Shown here: positions 1-5,657 of the stretch, piece after piece
How positions within the stretch are numbered: position 1 is the stretch's first letter
How the letters are laid out: each line of letters starts with the position of its first letter
From: an uncultured Oscillospiraceae bacterium
Lineage (GTDB): Bacteria; Bacillota; Clostridia; Oscillospirales; Oscillospiraceae
Length of the DNA stretch: 6,333 bases
Direction: 5' to 3'
NCBI GenBank assembly: GCA_934515035.1
Contig: CAKSXP010000108.1
Location: 1-6,333, forward strand
The notes under the pieces: generated by a model
Told to the model about the DNA's origin: nothing
Seen by the model: the letters and a program-made list of their open reading frames with translations, nothing else
The model's database searches: none
Program-made: the position numbers and the translations under genes

Positions 1-4
1 GCTT

Positions 5-80
<76 letters not shown>

Positions 81-83
81 AAA

Positions 84-106
84 CTTGCCCCTGAAACAGG
101 GGCAAG
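84..106 (-). other. Perfect hairpin filling the tRNA-Asp/tRNA-Thr spacer
   Basis: The arms 84-93 (CTTGCCCCTG) and 97-106 (CAGGGGCAAG) are exact complements around a 3-nt loop. In the minus-strand transcript the hairpin starts on the base after the CCA of tRNA-Asp and ends three U residues before tRNA-Thr. It therefore takes up almost all of the 26-nt spacer. Only three U follow it, so it is at best a partial terminator. A role in RNA processing or in shielding the tRNA ends is inference. Confidence 0.7.
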
Positions 107-183
107 TGGCGACCCAGAACGGGCTCGAACCGTCGACCTCCAGCGTGACAGGCTGGCGTACTAACCGACTGTACTACTGGGCC
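107..183 (-). tRNA. tRNA-Asp (anticodon GTC)
   Basis: Minus-strand cloverleaf of 77 nt. The acceptor GGCCCAG/CTGGGTC has one G-U pair, the D stem is GTAC/GTAC, and the anticodon stem is CCAGC/GCTGG around CTGTCAC. The T arm is GACGG-TTCGAGC-CCGTT, and the CCA is encoded at 109-107. The anticodon GTC lies at 149-147, so it decodes GAC and GAT. It is the first gene of the pair: its 5' end lies about 7 nt downstream of the predicted transcription start, so the primary transcript has almost no leader for RNase P to remove. Confidence 0.97.
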
Positions 184-196
184 AAATCGCTTCGCC

Positions 197-225
197 AGTA
201 TAAAATAAATATCGGCATTTGTCAA
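197..225 (-). promoter_or_regulatory. Promoter of the tRNA-Asp/tRNA-Thr operon
   Basis: On the minus strand, a perfect -35 TTGACA (225-220) is separated by 17 nt from a -10 TATACT (202-197). This predicts a start near 190. It fits the sigma-70/SigA consensus almost exactly, as expected for a stable-RNA promoter. A GC-rich GCGAAGCG discriminator-like stretch follows the -10. Confidence 0.9.
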
Positions 226-258
226 TAGGTTTTTGAAAAATTTTTTGTTTTTTTATTC
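226..258 (-). promoter_or_regulatory. A-tract UP-like element behind the tRNA promoter
   Basis: Directly upstream of the tRNA -35 (minus-strand reading), runs of A and T are phased in short tracts: seven A, six A, five T and five A. This resembles an UP element contacted by the RNA polymerase alpha subunit, which is common at stable-RNA promoters. The same DNA shows only as poly-T on the plus strand and contains no gene. Confidence 0.5.
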
Positions 259-320
259 CACGCATCCCGGCGGCTTTTGCGGCTGAGTACGGCTTTTGTC
301 CGTTTGGCATAAATTGTACC

Positions 321-349
321 TTGCCAGAATAGGCGTTATAGTATATTAT
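321..349 (+). promoter_or_regulatory. Candidate promoter of the metallophosphoesterase gene
   Basis: TTGCCA (321-326) and TATTAT (344-349) are separated by exactly 17 nt, with a predicted start near 356. That leaves a leader of about 80 nt before the TTG at 438. A second, weaker pairing (TTGTAC at 314 with TATAGT at 338) overlaps it. The -10 lies inside a perfect small palindrome GTATATTATAC (341-351), and a second GTATAC lies at 360-365, so an operator is possible but unproven. Confidence 0.55.
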
Positions 350-422
350 ACATAAATATGTATACAAAAAATAACCGTCGGCTGACAGACAAAAACATGT
401 TTTGACAGCGACGGTGATCTCC

Positions 423-428
423 AGGGAG
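423..428 (+). promoter_or_regulatory. Ribosome binding site that selects the TTG start at 438
   Basis: AGGGAG lies 9 nt before TTG 438. The in-frame upstream candidates, TTG 402 and GTG 414, have no comparable purine-rich site in front of them. Starting at 438 also places the beta strand ILAVSD at the very N-terminus, as is usual for this family. Confidence 0.6.
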
Positions 429-437
429 AAAAAATTT

Positions 438-1055
438 TTGAAGATATTGGCCGTTTCGGATCTCGAAAGCAAGTATTTGTGGGAATATTTCGACCCCAGG
501 CCCTTCGCCGGCACCGACCTGATCATATCCTGCGGGGATCTGGATCCGAAATATCTCTCTTTTCTGGTAACGATGATACCTGCCCCTCTTTTTTACGTTT
601 ACGGCAACCATGACAAGGGATATGAGCGAAATCCGCCGCTCGGCTGTGAATGTATAGACGGCAGGCTGGTCAGTTTCCGCGGAGTCCGCATACTCGGACT
701 CGGCGGCTGTCTCGGCATGTCCTCGGGGCGCTATGAATACAGCGGCGAGCAGATGTGGCGGCGCGTCAAAAAGCTGACTCCGGCGATAAAGCGCGCAGGC
801 GGCGTTGACATTCTCGTGTCCCATGCGCCCGCAGCCGGGCTGGGGGACGGGCGCGACCGGTACCATCGGGGGTTTGAGGCCCTGCGCTATGTGGATGAGC
901 ATTTTTCGCCCGCGCTGCACATCTTTGGACACCGTCATCTGAGCGGAAGCCCCGCGGCGCGCGAAAATGTTTTCCTGTTCGGGGAAACAACGATGGTCAA
1001 TGCGACGGGATACCGTATTATCGAGCTCAACGAACTGGAACCCGTGAGGGCATGA
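438..1055 (+). CDS. Small cytosolic calcineurin-like metallophosphoesterase
   Basis: A 205-residue protein when started at TTG 438 (a longer version from TTG 402 would have 217). It has no signal peptide or membrane segment, so it is probably cytosolic. The metallophosphoesterase motifs appear in order: SDLES (D8, E10), CGDLD (D34), GNHD (N57, H58), SHAP (H129) and FGHRH (H165, H167), then a VNATG strand near 188-191. These residues normally bind a two-metal centre that hydrolyses phosphomono- or phosphodiesters. The first motif has Glu where the usual D-x-H has His; this substitution also occurs in a subgroup of small family members, so activity is still likely. The substrate cannot be told from sequence. 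It is monocistronic, with its own promoter and a terminator 32 nt after the stop. Confidence 0.88.
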   Translation: MKILAVSDLESKYLWEYFDPRPFAGTDLIISCGDLDPKYLSFLVTMIPAPLFYVYGNHDKGYERNPPLGCECIDGRLVSFRGVRILGLGGCLGMSSGRYEYSGEQMWRRVKKLTPAIKRAGGVDILVSHAPAAGLGDGRDRYHRGFEALRYVDEHFSPALHIFGHRHLSGSPAARENVFLFGETTMVNATGYRIIELNELEPVRA

Positions 1056-1086
1056 GGACCCTCGCCCAAATTGCACACACAAAGAG

Positions 1087-1121
1087 AAGCGGCACGGAAA
1101 AACAGATCCCGTGCCGCTTTT
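1087..1121 (+). terminator. Intrinsic terminator of the metallophosphoesterase gene
   Basis: An 11-bp perfect stem, AAGCGGCACGG (1087-1097) with CCGTGCCGCTT (1109-1119), has an 11-nt A-rich loop and ends in TTTT. It lies 32 nt after the stop codon. The T-tract is short, but the stem is strong. Confidence 0.8.
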
Positions 1122-1282
1122 GCGCGCCGCCGGACGACTCCCGGCGACCGTTTACGCGCAAAGACGCCGCGCGGTCCCCACAAAATGAGCCGATTCGACT
1201 CTCTCCGCGCGAAAGTCGTTGACAACTTTGTTTGATTGTTGATAAGCATCTGTGTTATACTCGCTTCTGGAGGCGAAGCGAC
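1122..1282 (+). promoter_or_regulatory. Upstream region and promoter of the glycosyltransferase operon
   Basis: No gene is seen here. The first 90 nt are GC-rich and hold a small hairpin (CGCCGG 1128-1133 with CCGGCG 1141-1146, no T-tract). Two promoter readings are possible. One is TTGACA (1219-1224) with GATAAG (1241-1246), spacer 16. The other is TTGATT (1232-1237) with TATACT (1256-1261), spacer 18, which would start the RNA at about 1268, right at the ribosome binding site. The -35 of the first lies in the palindrome GTTGACAAC (1218-1226). Confidence 0.5.
1269..1273 (+). promoter_or_regulatory. Ribosome binding site that selects ATG 1283
   Basis: GGAGG lies 9 nt before ATG 1283. The longer in-frame start at 1232 (17 codons upstream) has no such site, and it would make the candidate promoter elements part of the coding sequence. 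Confidence 0.75.
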
Positions 1283-2803
1283 ATGCGGGCGGAAGGGCTC
1301 AGAAACTTTATACTCAGGCACGAAAAGCTTTTTGCCGTGCTTCTGCTGGCCGTGGGCTTCATCGTCCGGTGCGCCTTTATCGGGGCATTTCCGGGTGGGC
1401 TGAACCAGGACGAGGCCTCGGCGGGATATGATGCGTGGGCCCTGCTCAATTACGGGATGGACCGCTGCGGCAACACATGGCCCGTGCTGCTGGAGGCATG
1501 GGGCAGCGGACAGAACATCCTGTATTCGCTTATGGCGATGCCGTTTATCGCGGTTTTTGGTCTGAGTGAACTTACGCTGCGCATACCGGCGGCGGCCTTC
1601 GGCTGCGTGACGCTGTTTGTTTTCTGGCGGCTGGCCCGGCGCATACGGGGCGCGGGCTTCGGCCTGACGGCGCTTTTCACATTGACCGTATGTCCGTGGC
1701 ATATAATGATCTCGCGCTGGGCGCTGGAATCGAATCTGCTTCCGGGGGTCCTGCTTGCCGGCATTTACTTTACGCTGCGTGCGCGCGAAAACGAATGGGC
1801 GCTCGTCGGAGCGGGCGTGTTTTTCGGCCTTTCGCTTTATGCCTACGGCACGGCGTATTTCTTTCTGCCGGTGTTTCTGTGCGCGGCGGTGGTCATAATG
1901 CGGCGGAGCCTGCGGCCGCGGAGCTTTTTCACCGCGCTGGGCGTGTTTATCCTCATCGCGCTCCCGATAAGCGTATGCCAGCTTGTGAACGTGCTGGATC
2001 TGGACGGATTCACGGTCTTGGGCGTTACCATACCGAAGCTCACGCGGGCCAGACAGTCCATGACCAGCGTGTTCGGGGGCGGCGGGCTTACGGCCCTCGG
2101 CGAAAACATCAAAACGCTCTGGGGCATACTTTCCACCGGTTCGGACGGGTTTTCGTACAACTCGATACGGCCCTGGGGCCTGTTCTTTGTTTTCGGCCTT
2201 CCGCTGGCGATAGCCGGACTGTTTTTCTCGCTGTGCATGCGCAGGGACCATCCGGACGAAAAAATCATGCGCTGGGCGCTGTATGCCGCGCTCATCTCGT
2301 CCTGCCTCATCAGCGGCAACATAAACCGGCTGAACATGCTGTGGCTGCCCGCTGTGTATTTCATGGCCGTCGGCCTGCACGCGGTGTTTCGCGCCGCCGG
2401 TGTGTTCTCGATACCGGCCGCGGCCGCTGTGCTCGCCTGCTTTGCGCTGTTCCTCGGCGACTATGCCGATGTTTCCGGAAGCGGTTTTTTCCCCGGACTG
2501 GGAGAGGCGATATGCTATACGGAACGTATGGAGCCCGAAAGCGTCTATATAACGGACCAGGTCAACGCGCCGTATATCTTCGCGCTGTTTTATACGCAGA
2601 CGCCGCCTGACGAGTTTGTGCGGACCGTGGACTATATCAACCCCGACGGGGCGTTCCGCGCGGTGCGCGCCTTCGGCCATTTCCGCTTCGGTCCGGAGGA
2701 GGACGCGGAAGGGGAATACTGCATACTGCATTTCAGCGAGGTAAACGACCTCGAGATCATCGCCGCCTTCGGAAACTATTGCGTATGCCGCGGGCGGAAC
2801 TGA
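1283..2803 (+). CDS. Polytopic membrane glycosyltransferase, GT39/PMT-like (ArnT type)
   Basis: A 506-residue integral membrane protein. A short basic cytosolic N-terminus leads into membrane helix 1 (about 17-36). An extracytoplasmic loop follows with NQDEASAGYDAWALLNYGMD, whose D43-E44 pair is the hallmark acidic motif of GT-C enzymes of the PMT/ArnT type. About ten further hydrophobic segments follow (near 76-93, 100-118, 124-137, 152-166, 174-206, 213-236, 296-317, 331-345, 352-391). A soluble tail of about 115 residues (392-506) is probably outside. WALESNLLP (147-155) and INRLNMLWLP (347-356) look like family-typical loops. Such enzymes move a sugar from a polyprenyl-phosphate carrier to a lipid, polysaccharide or protein at the outer membrane face; donor and acceptor here are unknown. 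It is first in an operon with the NYN-LOTUS gene 25 nt downstream. Confidence 0.85.
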   Translation: MRAEGLRNFILRHEKLFAVLLLAVGFIVRCAFIGAFPGGLNQDEASAGYDAWALLNYGMDRCGNTWPVLLEAWGSGQNILYSLMAMPFIAVFGLSELTLRIPAAAFGCVTLFVFWRLARRIRGAGFGLTALFTLTVCPWHIMISRWALESNLLPGVLLAGIYFTLRARENEWALVGAGVFFGLSLYAYGTAYFFLPVFLCAAVVIMRRSLRPRSFFTALGVFILIALPISVCQLVNVLDLDGFTVLGVTIPKLTRARQSMTSVFGGGGLTALGENIKTLWGILSTGSDGFSYNSIRPWGLFFVFGLPLAIAGLFFSLCMRRDHPDEKIMRWALYAALISSCLISGNINRLNMLWLPAVYFMAVGLHAVFRAAGVFSIPAAAAVLACFALFLGDYADVSGSGFFPGLGEAICYTERMEPESVYITDQVNAPYIFALFYTQTPPDEFVRTVDYINPDGAFRAVRAFGHFRFGPEEDAEGEYCILHFSEVNDLEIIAAFGNYCVCRGRN

Positions 2804-2828
2804 ACCCAACAGAAAGGGAAGTGACAAA

Positions 2829-3653
2829 ATGTCTTCTGTAGAAAATATGAGGCTCGCAGTACTGATCGACGCGGACAACGCGCCGCGCGACTGCCTCAAA
2901 AGCGTGATGGAGGAGATAGCCGTCTATGGCACTCCGAACATCAAACGCATATACGGCGACTGGACCAGTCCGTACGTGAGCGGGTGGAAGGCGTCACTGC
3001 TTGAAAACGCGGTGACGCCGATACAGCAATACAGCTATACCACGGGGAAAAATTCGACGGACTCCGCAATGATAATCGACGCGATGGACATACTTTATAC
3101 CGGAAGCACGGACGGATTTGTGCTCGTTTCCAGCGATTCGGACTTCACGCGGCTTGCGCTGCGCCTGCGCGAGGCGGGAAAATACGTTATCGGTATCGGC
3201 GAGAGGAAAACGCCCGCGCCGTTCATCGTCGCCTGCGACAAGTTCATCTATATCGAGGTCATCCGCGAGCGCCTGAAAAAGACCGCGGAGGCCGCGAAAA
3301 AGGCGGCCGCACAGCAGCAGAAGAAAAAGACGCAGCAGGCAAAGCAGCCCGCCGCAGCGGCGAAAAAGAACGGCAAGCCCGCTGAGGAGCCGCAGGAGAA
3401 GAAGGTACCGGACGAGATCGTTGCGCTCATCGCCGACTCCGTATCCGACCTTGCGGATGAGGACGGATTTGTCGCGCTGAGCAGTCTCGGCAACCTTATC
3501 ATAAAGAAGCAGCCGGACTTCGACCCGCGCAACTTCGGCTTCGGAAAGCTGTCAACGATGATGAAATCGCTTCCGCGCTTTGAGGTCGACGAGCGCCCGG
3601 CGGCTTCCGACCCGCTTTCAAAGCTCGTATACATAAGGGACCTCGACGCATGA
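2829..3653 (+). CDS. NYN-domain (PIN-like) protein with C-terminal OST-HTH/LOTUS domain
   Basis: A 274-residue soluble protein with no signal peptide. Residues about 7-145 form a NYN (LabA/DUF88-type PIN-fold) domain: LAVLIDADNAP (D14, D16, N17), STDSAMIIDAMD (D78, D84) and VLVSSDSDFTRLA (D103, D105) supply the acidic cluster expected to hold Mg2+ in RNA-cleaving members. A linker (about 150-192) is nearly all Lys, Ala, Gln and Glu, and so is probably disordered and basic. Residues about 194-270, with DGFVALSSLGNLI and FGFGKLSTMMKSLPRFEV, match an OST-HTH/LOTUS winged-helix domain, known in other proteins to bind RNA. A ribonuclease or RNA-binding regulator is the natural inference; the target is unknown. 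The ribosome binding site is AAGGGAAGTGA just before ATG 2829. ATG 2847 (M7) is a weaker alternative start. The stop overlaps the next start as ATGA. Confidence 0.88.
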   Translation: MSSVENMRLAVLIDADNAPRDCLKSVMEEIAVYGTPNIKRIYGDWTSPYVSGWKASLLENAVTPIQQYSYTTGKNSTDSAMIIDAMDILYTGSTDGFVLVSSDSDFTRLALRLREAGKYVIGIGERKTPAPFIVACDKFIYIEVIRERLKKTAEAAKKAAAQQQKKKTQQAKQPAAAAKKNGKPAEEPQEKKVPDEIVALIADSVSDLADEDGFVALSSLGNLIIKKQPDFDPRNFGFGKLSTMMKSLPRFEVDERPAASDPLSKLVYIRDLDA

Positions 3654-4504
3654 AGAACATCAACGGCAAACGGAGCCCGCATAAGCTTCTTCGCGTGGCG
3701 GCGCTGTTCGTTCTCGCCTGCGCGGCCATTGCCGCGGACAGCAGCTGCCGCATCGTTACGACGGAATATACGCTCACATATGCCGGACTGCCCCGGAGCT
3801 TTGACGGCCTTCGCATCGTCCAGCTCAGCGATCTGCACGGCATGAGCTTCGGCGAGGACAACGCCCGGCTGGTGAAGAAGGTGTCGGGACTGGAACCGGA
3901 CCTCATCTTTCTGACGGGAGATTTTATTGACAGGGAAGAGGACATTGAAACGACCGTGACGCTTTGCAGACAGCTGACGGCACTCGCGCCCGTGTATTTT
4001 TGCAGCGGGAACCACGACTGGGGAAGCGGCCTTGCCTGGGAGCTGATGGAGGCGCTGGAGGACTGCGGCGTCAAATGGCTGCACAACGACTACGACGAGG
4101 TCATGCTCGGCGGCGAGAGCATCGTGATCGCGGGAGTTGAGGACCCCAACAGCCTTGCGGAGATGGAACAGCCCGACGAGCTGGCCCGGAGGATAAACGA
4201 AGAACGGCCGGGCAAGTTCATCATACTGCTCGGACACCGGAATTACTGGCCGCGGGAGTACCCCGAACTGCCGGTCGATCTGATCTTTTCCGGACACGGA
4301 CACGGCGGAGTCGTCCGGCTGCCCGGCGGAGTCGGGCTGCTCGGAACGGAGCACAATTTCTTTCCCGAATACGACGCGGGCGTTTTTGAAAGCGGACGGT
4401 ACAGCATGGTCGTCTCACGCGGGCTCGGCGGGAACGGCGTGCTTCCGATCCCGAGGTTTCTGAACAACCCGGAGGTCGTCTGCGTGACGCTGAAATGTTC
4501 GTGA
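3650..4504 (+). CDS. Membrane-anchored metallophosphoesterase, YkuE-like
   Basis: 284 residues. A basic N-terminus and a hydrophobic stretch (about 13-30) act as a signal anchor. VLAC (21-24) is a poor lipobox, so lipid attachment is possible but doubtful. The catalytic domain then follows in canonical order: LSDLHG (D61, H63), LTGDFID (D91), CSGNHDW (N121, H122), LLGHRNYW (H196) and FSGHGHGG (H216, H218). This dinuclear metal set is complete. The layout resembles the YkuE-type group that acts outside the membrane, where a lipid or nucleotide phosphoester substrate has been suggested. In this protein, GHRNYW replaces the usual H-x-P-D at the fourth motif. The start ATG overlaps the NYN-LOTUS stop by 4 nt, with AAGGGA upstream, so the two are translationally coupled. 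It is the last gene of the operon. Confidence 0.9.
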   Translation: MKNINGKRSPHKLLRVAALFVLACAAIAADSSCRIVTTEYTLTYAGLPRSFDGLRIVQLSDLHGMSFGEDNARLVKKVSGLEPDLIFLTGDFIDREEDIETTVTLCRQLTALAPVYFCSGNHDWGSGLAWELMEALEDCGVKWLHNDYDEVMLGGESIVIAGVEDPNSLAEMEQPDELARRINEERPGKFIILLGHRNYWPREYPELPVDLIFSGHGHGGVVRLPGGVGLLGTEHNFFPEYDAGVFESGRYSMVVSRGLGGNGVLPIPRFLNNPEVVCVTLKCS

Positions 4505-4521
4505 AAACAGTAAAATTATGA

Positions 4522-4543
4522 TGCATGAAATCGTGCAATTTTT
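4522..4543 (+). terminator. Weak candidate terminator after the operon
   Basis: TGCATG (4522-4527) pairs with CGTGCA (4532-4537), including one G-U pair, around the loop AAAT. An A and five T follow. It lies 17 nt after the stop of the metallophosphoesterase. The stem is short, so readthrough into the downstream mini unit is likely. Confidence 0.4.
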
Positions 4544-4563
4544 CCTTCCCCCGCGCATATAAT
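4534..4563 (+). promoter_or_regulatory. Candidate promoter of the 20-codon unit
   Basis: A perfect TATAAT (4558-4563) is present. The best -35 at a usual distance is poor (TGCAAT at 4534-4539, spacer 18). The predicted start is near 4570. Only the -10 is convincing. Confidence 0.45.
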
Positions 4564-4593
4564 GTGTGTATATGTGCGTTTGGGGGTGAAGAG

Positions 4594-4656
4594 ATGGGCA
4601 CGGATATAGACGATCTCATCTATGGCGACGCCGAAGGGCGGCCCAGCGAGAGATGA
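4594..4656 (+). CDS. Possible 20-residue small protein
   Basis: ATG 4594 to TGA 4656 encodes MGTDIDDLIYGDAEGRPSER, an acidic peptide (four Asp, two Glu, three Arg and Lys-free) with no membrane segment or signal. GGGGGTGA (4582-4589) matches the anti-Shine-Dalgarno end of 16S rRNA at seven of eight positions and lies 4 nt before the ATG, which is the main reason to take the ORF seriously. A TATAAT lies about 30 nt upstream, and a 20-bp terminator begins 4 nt after the stop, so the unit would yield an RNA of about 140 nt. I do not recognise the peptide. Other readings are a small RNA with a chance ORF, or the 5' stub of a decayed gene. Attenuation is unlikely, because the next genes are convergent. 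Confidence 0.4.
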   Translation: MGTDIDDLIYGDAEGRPSER

Positions 4657-4660
4657 ACAG

Positions 4661-4712
4661 AAAGCCTTCGGGCGATGCGGAAAAAACAGCCGTATCGTCC
4701 GAAGGCTTTTTT
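4661..4712 (+). terminator. Strong intrinsic terminator of the mini unit
   Basis: The arms 4661-4680 and 4690-4709 pair over 20 bp with only two G-U pairs. The loop is AAAAAACAG, and six T residues run from 4707 to 4712. It closes the plus-strand transcription unit against the convergent ribosomal operon. Confidence 0.9.
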
Positions 4713-4756
4713 ATCAAAAGAAAAAGCACCGGGACCATGAAGATACCGGTGCTTTT
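4713..4756 (-). terminator. Intrinsic terminator of rplM-rpsI
   Basis: AAAAGCACCGG (4722-4732) and CCGGTGCTTTT (4746-4756) form an 11-bp stem around a 13-nt loop. On the minus strand the stem is followed by TTTTTCTTTT. It lies 31 nt past the rpsI stop. Confidence 0.88.
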
Positions 4757-4787
4757 GAGCAGTATTTCCGATTGAAATAAGCGGTGA

Positions 4788-5198
4788 TCAACGCTTGCTG
4801 AACTGGGGAGCGCGGCGGGCGGCCTTGAGACCGTACTTCTTACGCTCTTTCATGCGCGGGTCGCGGGTCAGATAACCGGCGGCCTTGAGGGATGCACGAT
4901 AGCTCTCGTCGACCTGAAGCAGGGCGCGAGCGATGCCGTGGCGGATAGCGCCGGCCTGGCCGGTGACGCCGCCGCCGGAGACGGTCGCAACGATGTCGAC
5001 CTTGTCCAGGGTGCCGGTGGTGTTCAGGGGCTGACGGACGATGAGCTTGAGGGTCTCAAGTCCGAAATAGTTGTCGATGTCGCGTCCGTTGATGGTGATA
5101 GCGCCGGTTCCGTTGGGGAAGAGGTGAACACGCGCAACGGAGGACTTTCTGCGGCCGGTGCCGTACATGTAGGGCTTTTTGCTCTGATAAGTTGCCAT
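4788..5198 (-). CDS. rpsI: 30S ribosomal protein S9 (uS9)
   Basis: 136 residues, close to the usual bacterial length of about 130. The N-terminal [20 protein letters not shown] and the C-terminal half with [15 protein letters not shown] (81-95) and [20 protein letters not shown] are S9 signatures. The protein ends in the invariant FSKR tail, which reaches into the ribosomal P site to contact tRNA. It is the second gene of the classic L13-S9 operon, 17 nt after the rplM stop. A perfect AAGGAGGT (5214-5207) precedes ATG 5198. A terminator lies 31 nt past the stop, so the operon has just these two genes. Confidence 0.98.
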   Translation of the reverse strand: MATYQSKKPYMYGTGRRKSSVARVHLFPNGTGAITINGRDIDNYFGLETLKLIVRQPLNTTGTLDKVDIVATVSGGGVTGQAGAIRHGIARALLQVDESYRASLKAAGYLTRDPRMKERKKYGLKAARRAPQFSKR

Positions 5199-5215
5199 TA
5201 TGTCTTACCTCCTTC

Positions 5216-5644
5216 TCAGCGATCCCAGGATTCGGGCTTCTGGGCGGCATGCTTATGCTCGGCGTCGCGATAGATCTTCAGGCGGCTGAGCTGCCGCTTT
5301 GCGATGGAATTCTTCTGAAGCATTCCGCGGACGGCCAGACGCATGGCCAGCTCGGGCTTTTCCTGCATGAGGCGCTTATACTGGGTCTCGTGCAGTCCTC
5401 CGGGATAGCCGGAGTGGGTGCGGTAATACTTCTGCTCGAGCTTCTTGCCGGTCAGGACAGCCTTCTCGGCGTTGATGATAACGACGAAGTCGCCGCAGTC
5501 AACATGCGGGGTATAATCGGTCTTGAGCTTGCCGCGGAGCAGATCGGCGGCGAGAGCAGCGGTCTTGCCCATGGGCTTGCCGGCTGCGTCGAGAACATAC
5601 CACTTGCGGGTGACGGTGCTCTCGTTGGCCATAGTAGTGGACAT
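5216..5644 (-). CDS. rplM: 50S ribosomal protein L13 (uL13)
   Basis: 142 residues from ATG 5644, exactly the usual length of bacterial L13. Characteristic stretches are KWYVLDAAGKPMGKTAALAA (14-33), LRGKLKTDYTPHVDCGDFVV (36-55), TGKKLEQKYYRTHSGYPGG and AVRGMLQKNSIAKRQL (104-119). L13 is an early assembly protein that binds 23S rRNA in the large subunit. ATG 5644 is chosen because GGAGG (5657-5653) lies 8 nt before it. The longer TTG start at 5659 would overlap that site, and ATG 5632 has no site of its own. It is the first gene of the operon with rpsI, behind a strong promoter and a structured leader. Confidence 0.98.
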   Translation of the reverse strand: MSTTMANESTVTRKWYVLDAAGKPMGKTAALAADLLRGKLKTDYTPHVDCGDFVVIINAEKAVLTGKKLEQKYYRTHSGYPGGLHETQYKRLMQEKPELAMRLAVRGMLQKNSIAKRQLSRLKIYRDAEHKHAAQKPESWDR

Positions 5645-5652
5645 TTCGATTG

Positions 5653-5657
5653 CCTCC
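5653..5657 (-). promoter_or_regulatory. Ribosome binding site of rplM
   Basis: On the minus strand GGAGG is followed by 8 nt and then ATG 5644. It excludes the TTG at 5659, which would lie over the site itself. Confidence 0.85.

Noticed and set aside
402..437. Twelve extra N-terminal codons for the small metallophosphoesterase from TTG 402
   Set aside because: No ribosome binding site precedes 402, while AGGGAG suits TTG 438, and the extra residues fall before the family's usual first beta strand. It cannot be fully excluded.
1128..1146. Hairpin CGCCGG/CCGGCG as a second terminator
   Set aside because: It has a short 6-bp stem with no T-tract, in GC-rich DNA where such repeats are expected by chance.
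1690..2610. A 306-codon plus-strand frame inside the glycosyltransferase gene
   Set aside because: It is a frame-shifted reading of the same gene, with Arg-rich low-information sequence and no translation signals.
935..2899. A 654-codon open frame on the minus strand opposite the glycosyltransferase gene
   Set aside because: Its product is rich in Arg, His, Gln and Ala with no recognisable domain, it has no ribosome binding site at its start, and it lies opposite a convincing membrane protein. Long antisense frames of this kind are common in GC-rich genes.
3248..4354. A 368-codon minus-strand frame across the NYN-LOTUS and phosphoesterase genes
   Set aside because: It spans the overlap of two well-supported genes on the other strand, and its composition mirrors their codon use (for example Phe/Ala runs opposite the Lys/Ala linker).
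4594..4712. A leader-peptide attenuator (ORF followed at once by a terminator)
   Set aside because: The layout resembles one, but no plus-strand gene lies downstream to be regulated; the next genes, rpsI and rplM, are convergent.
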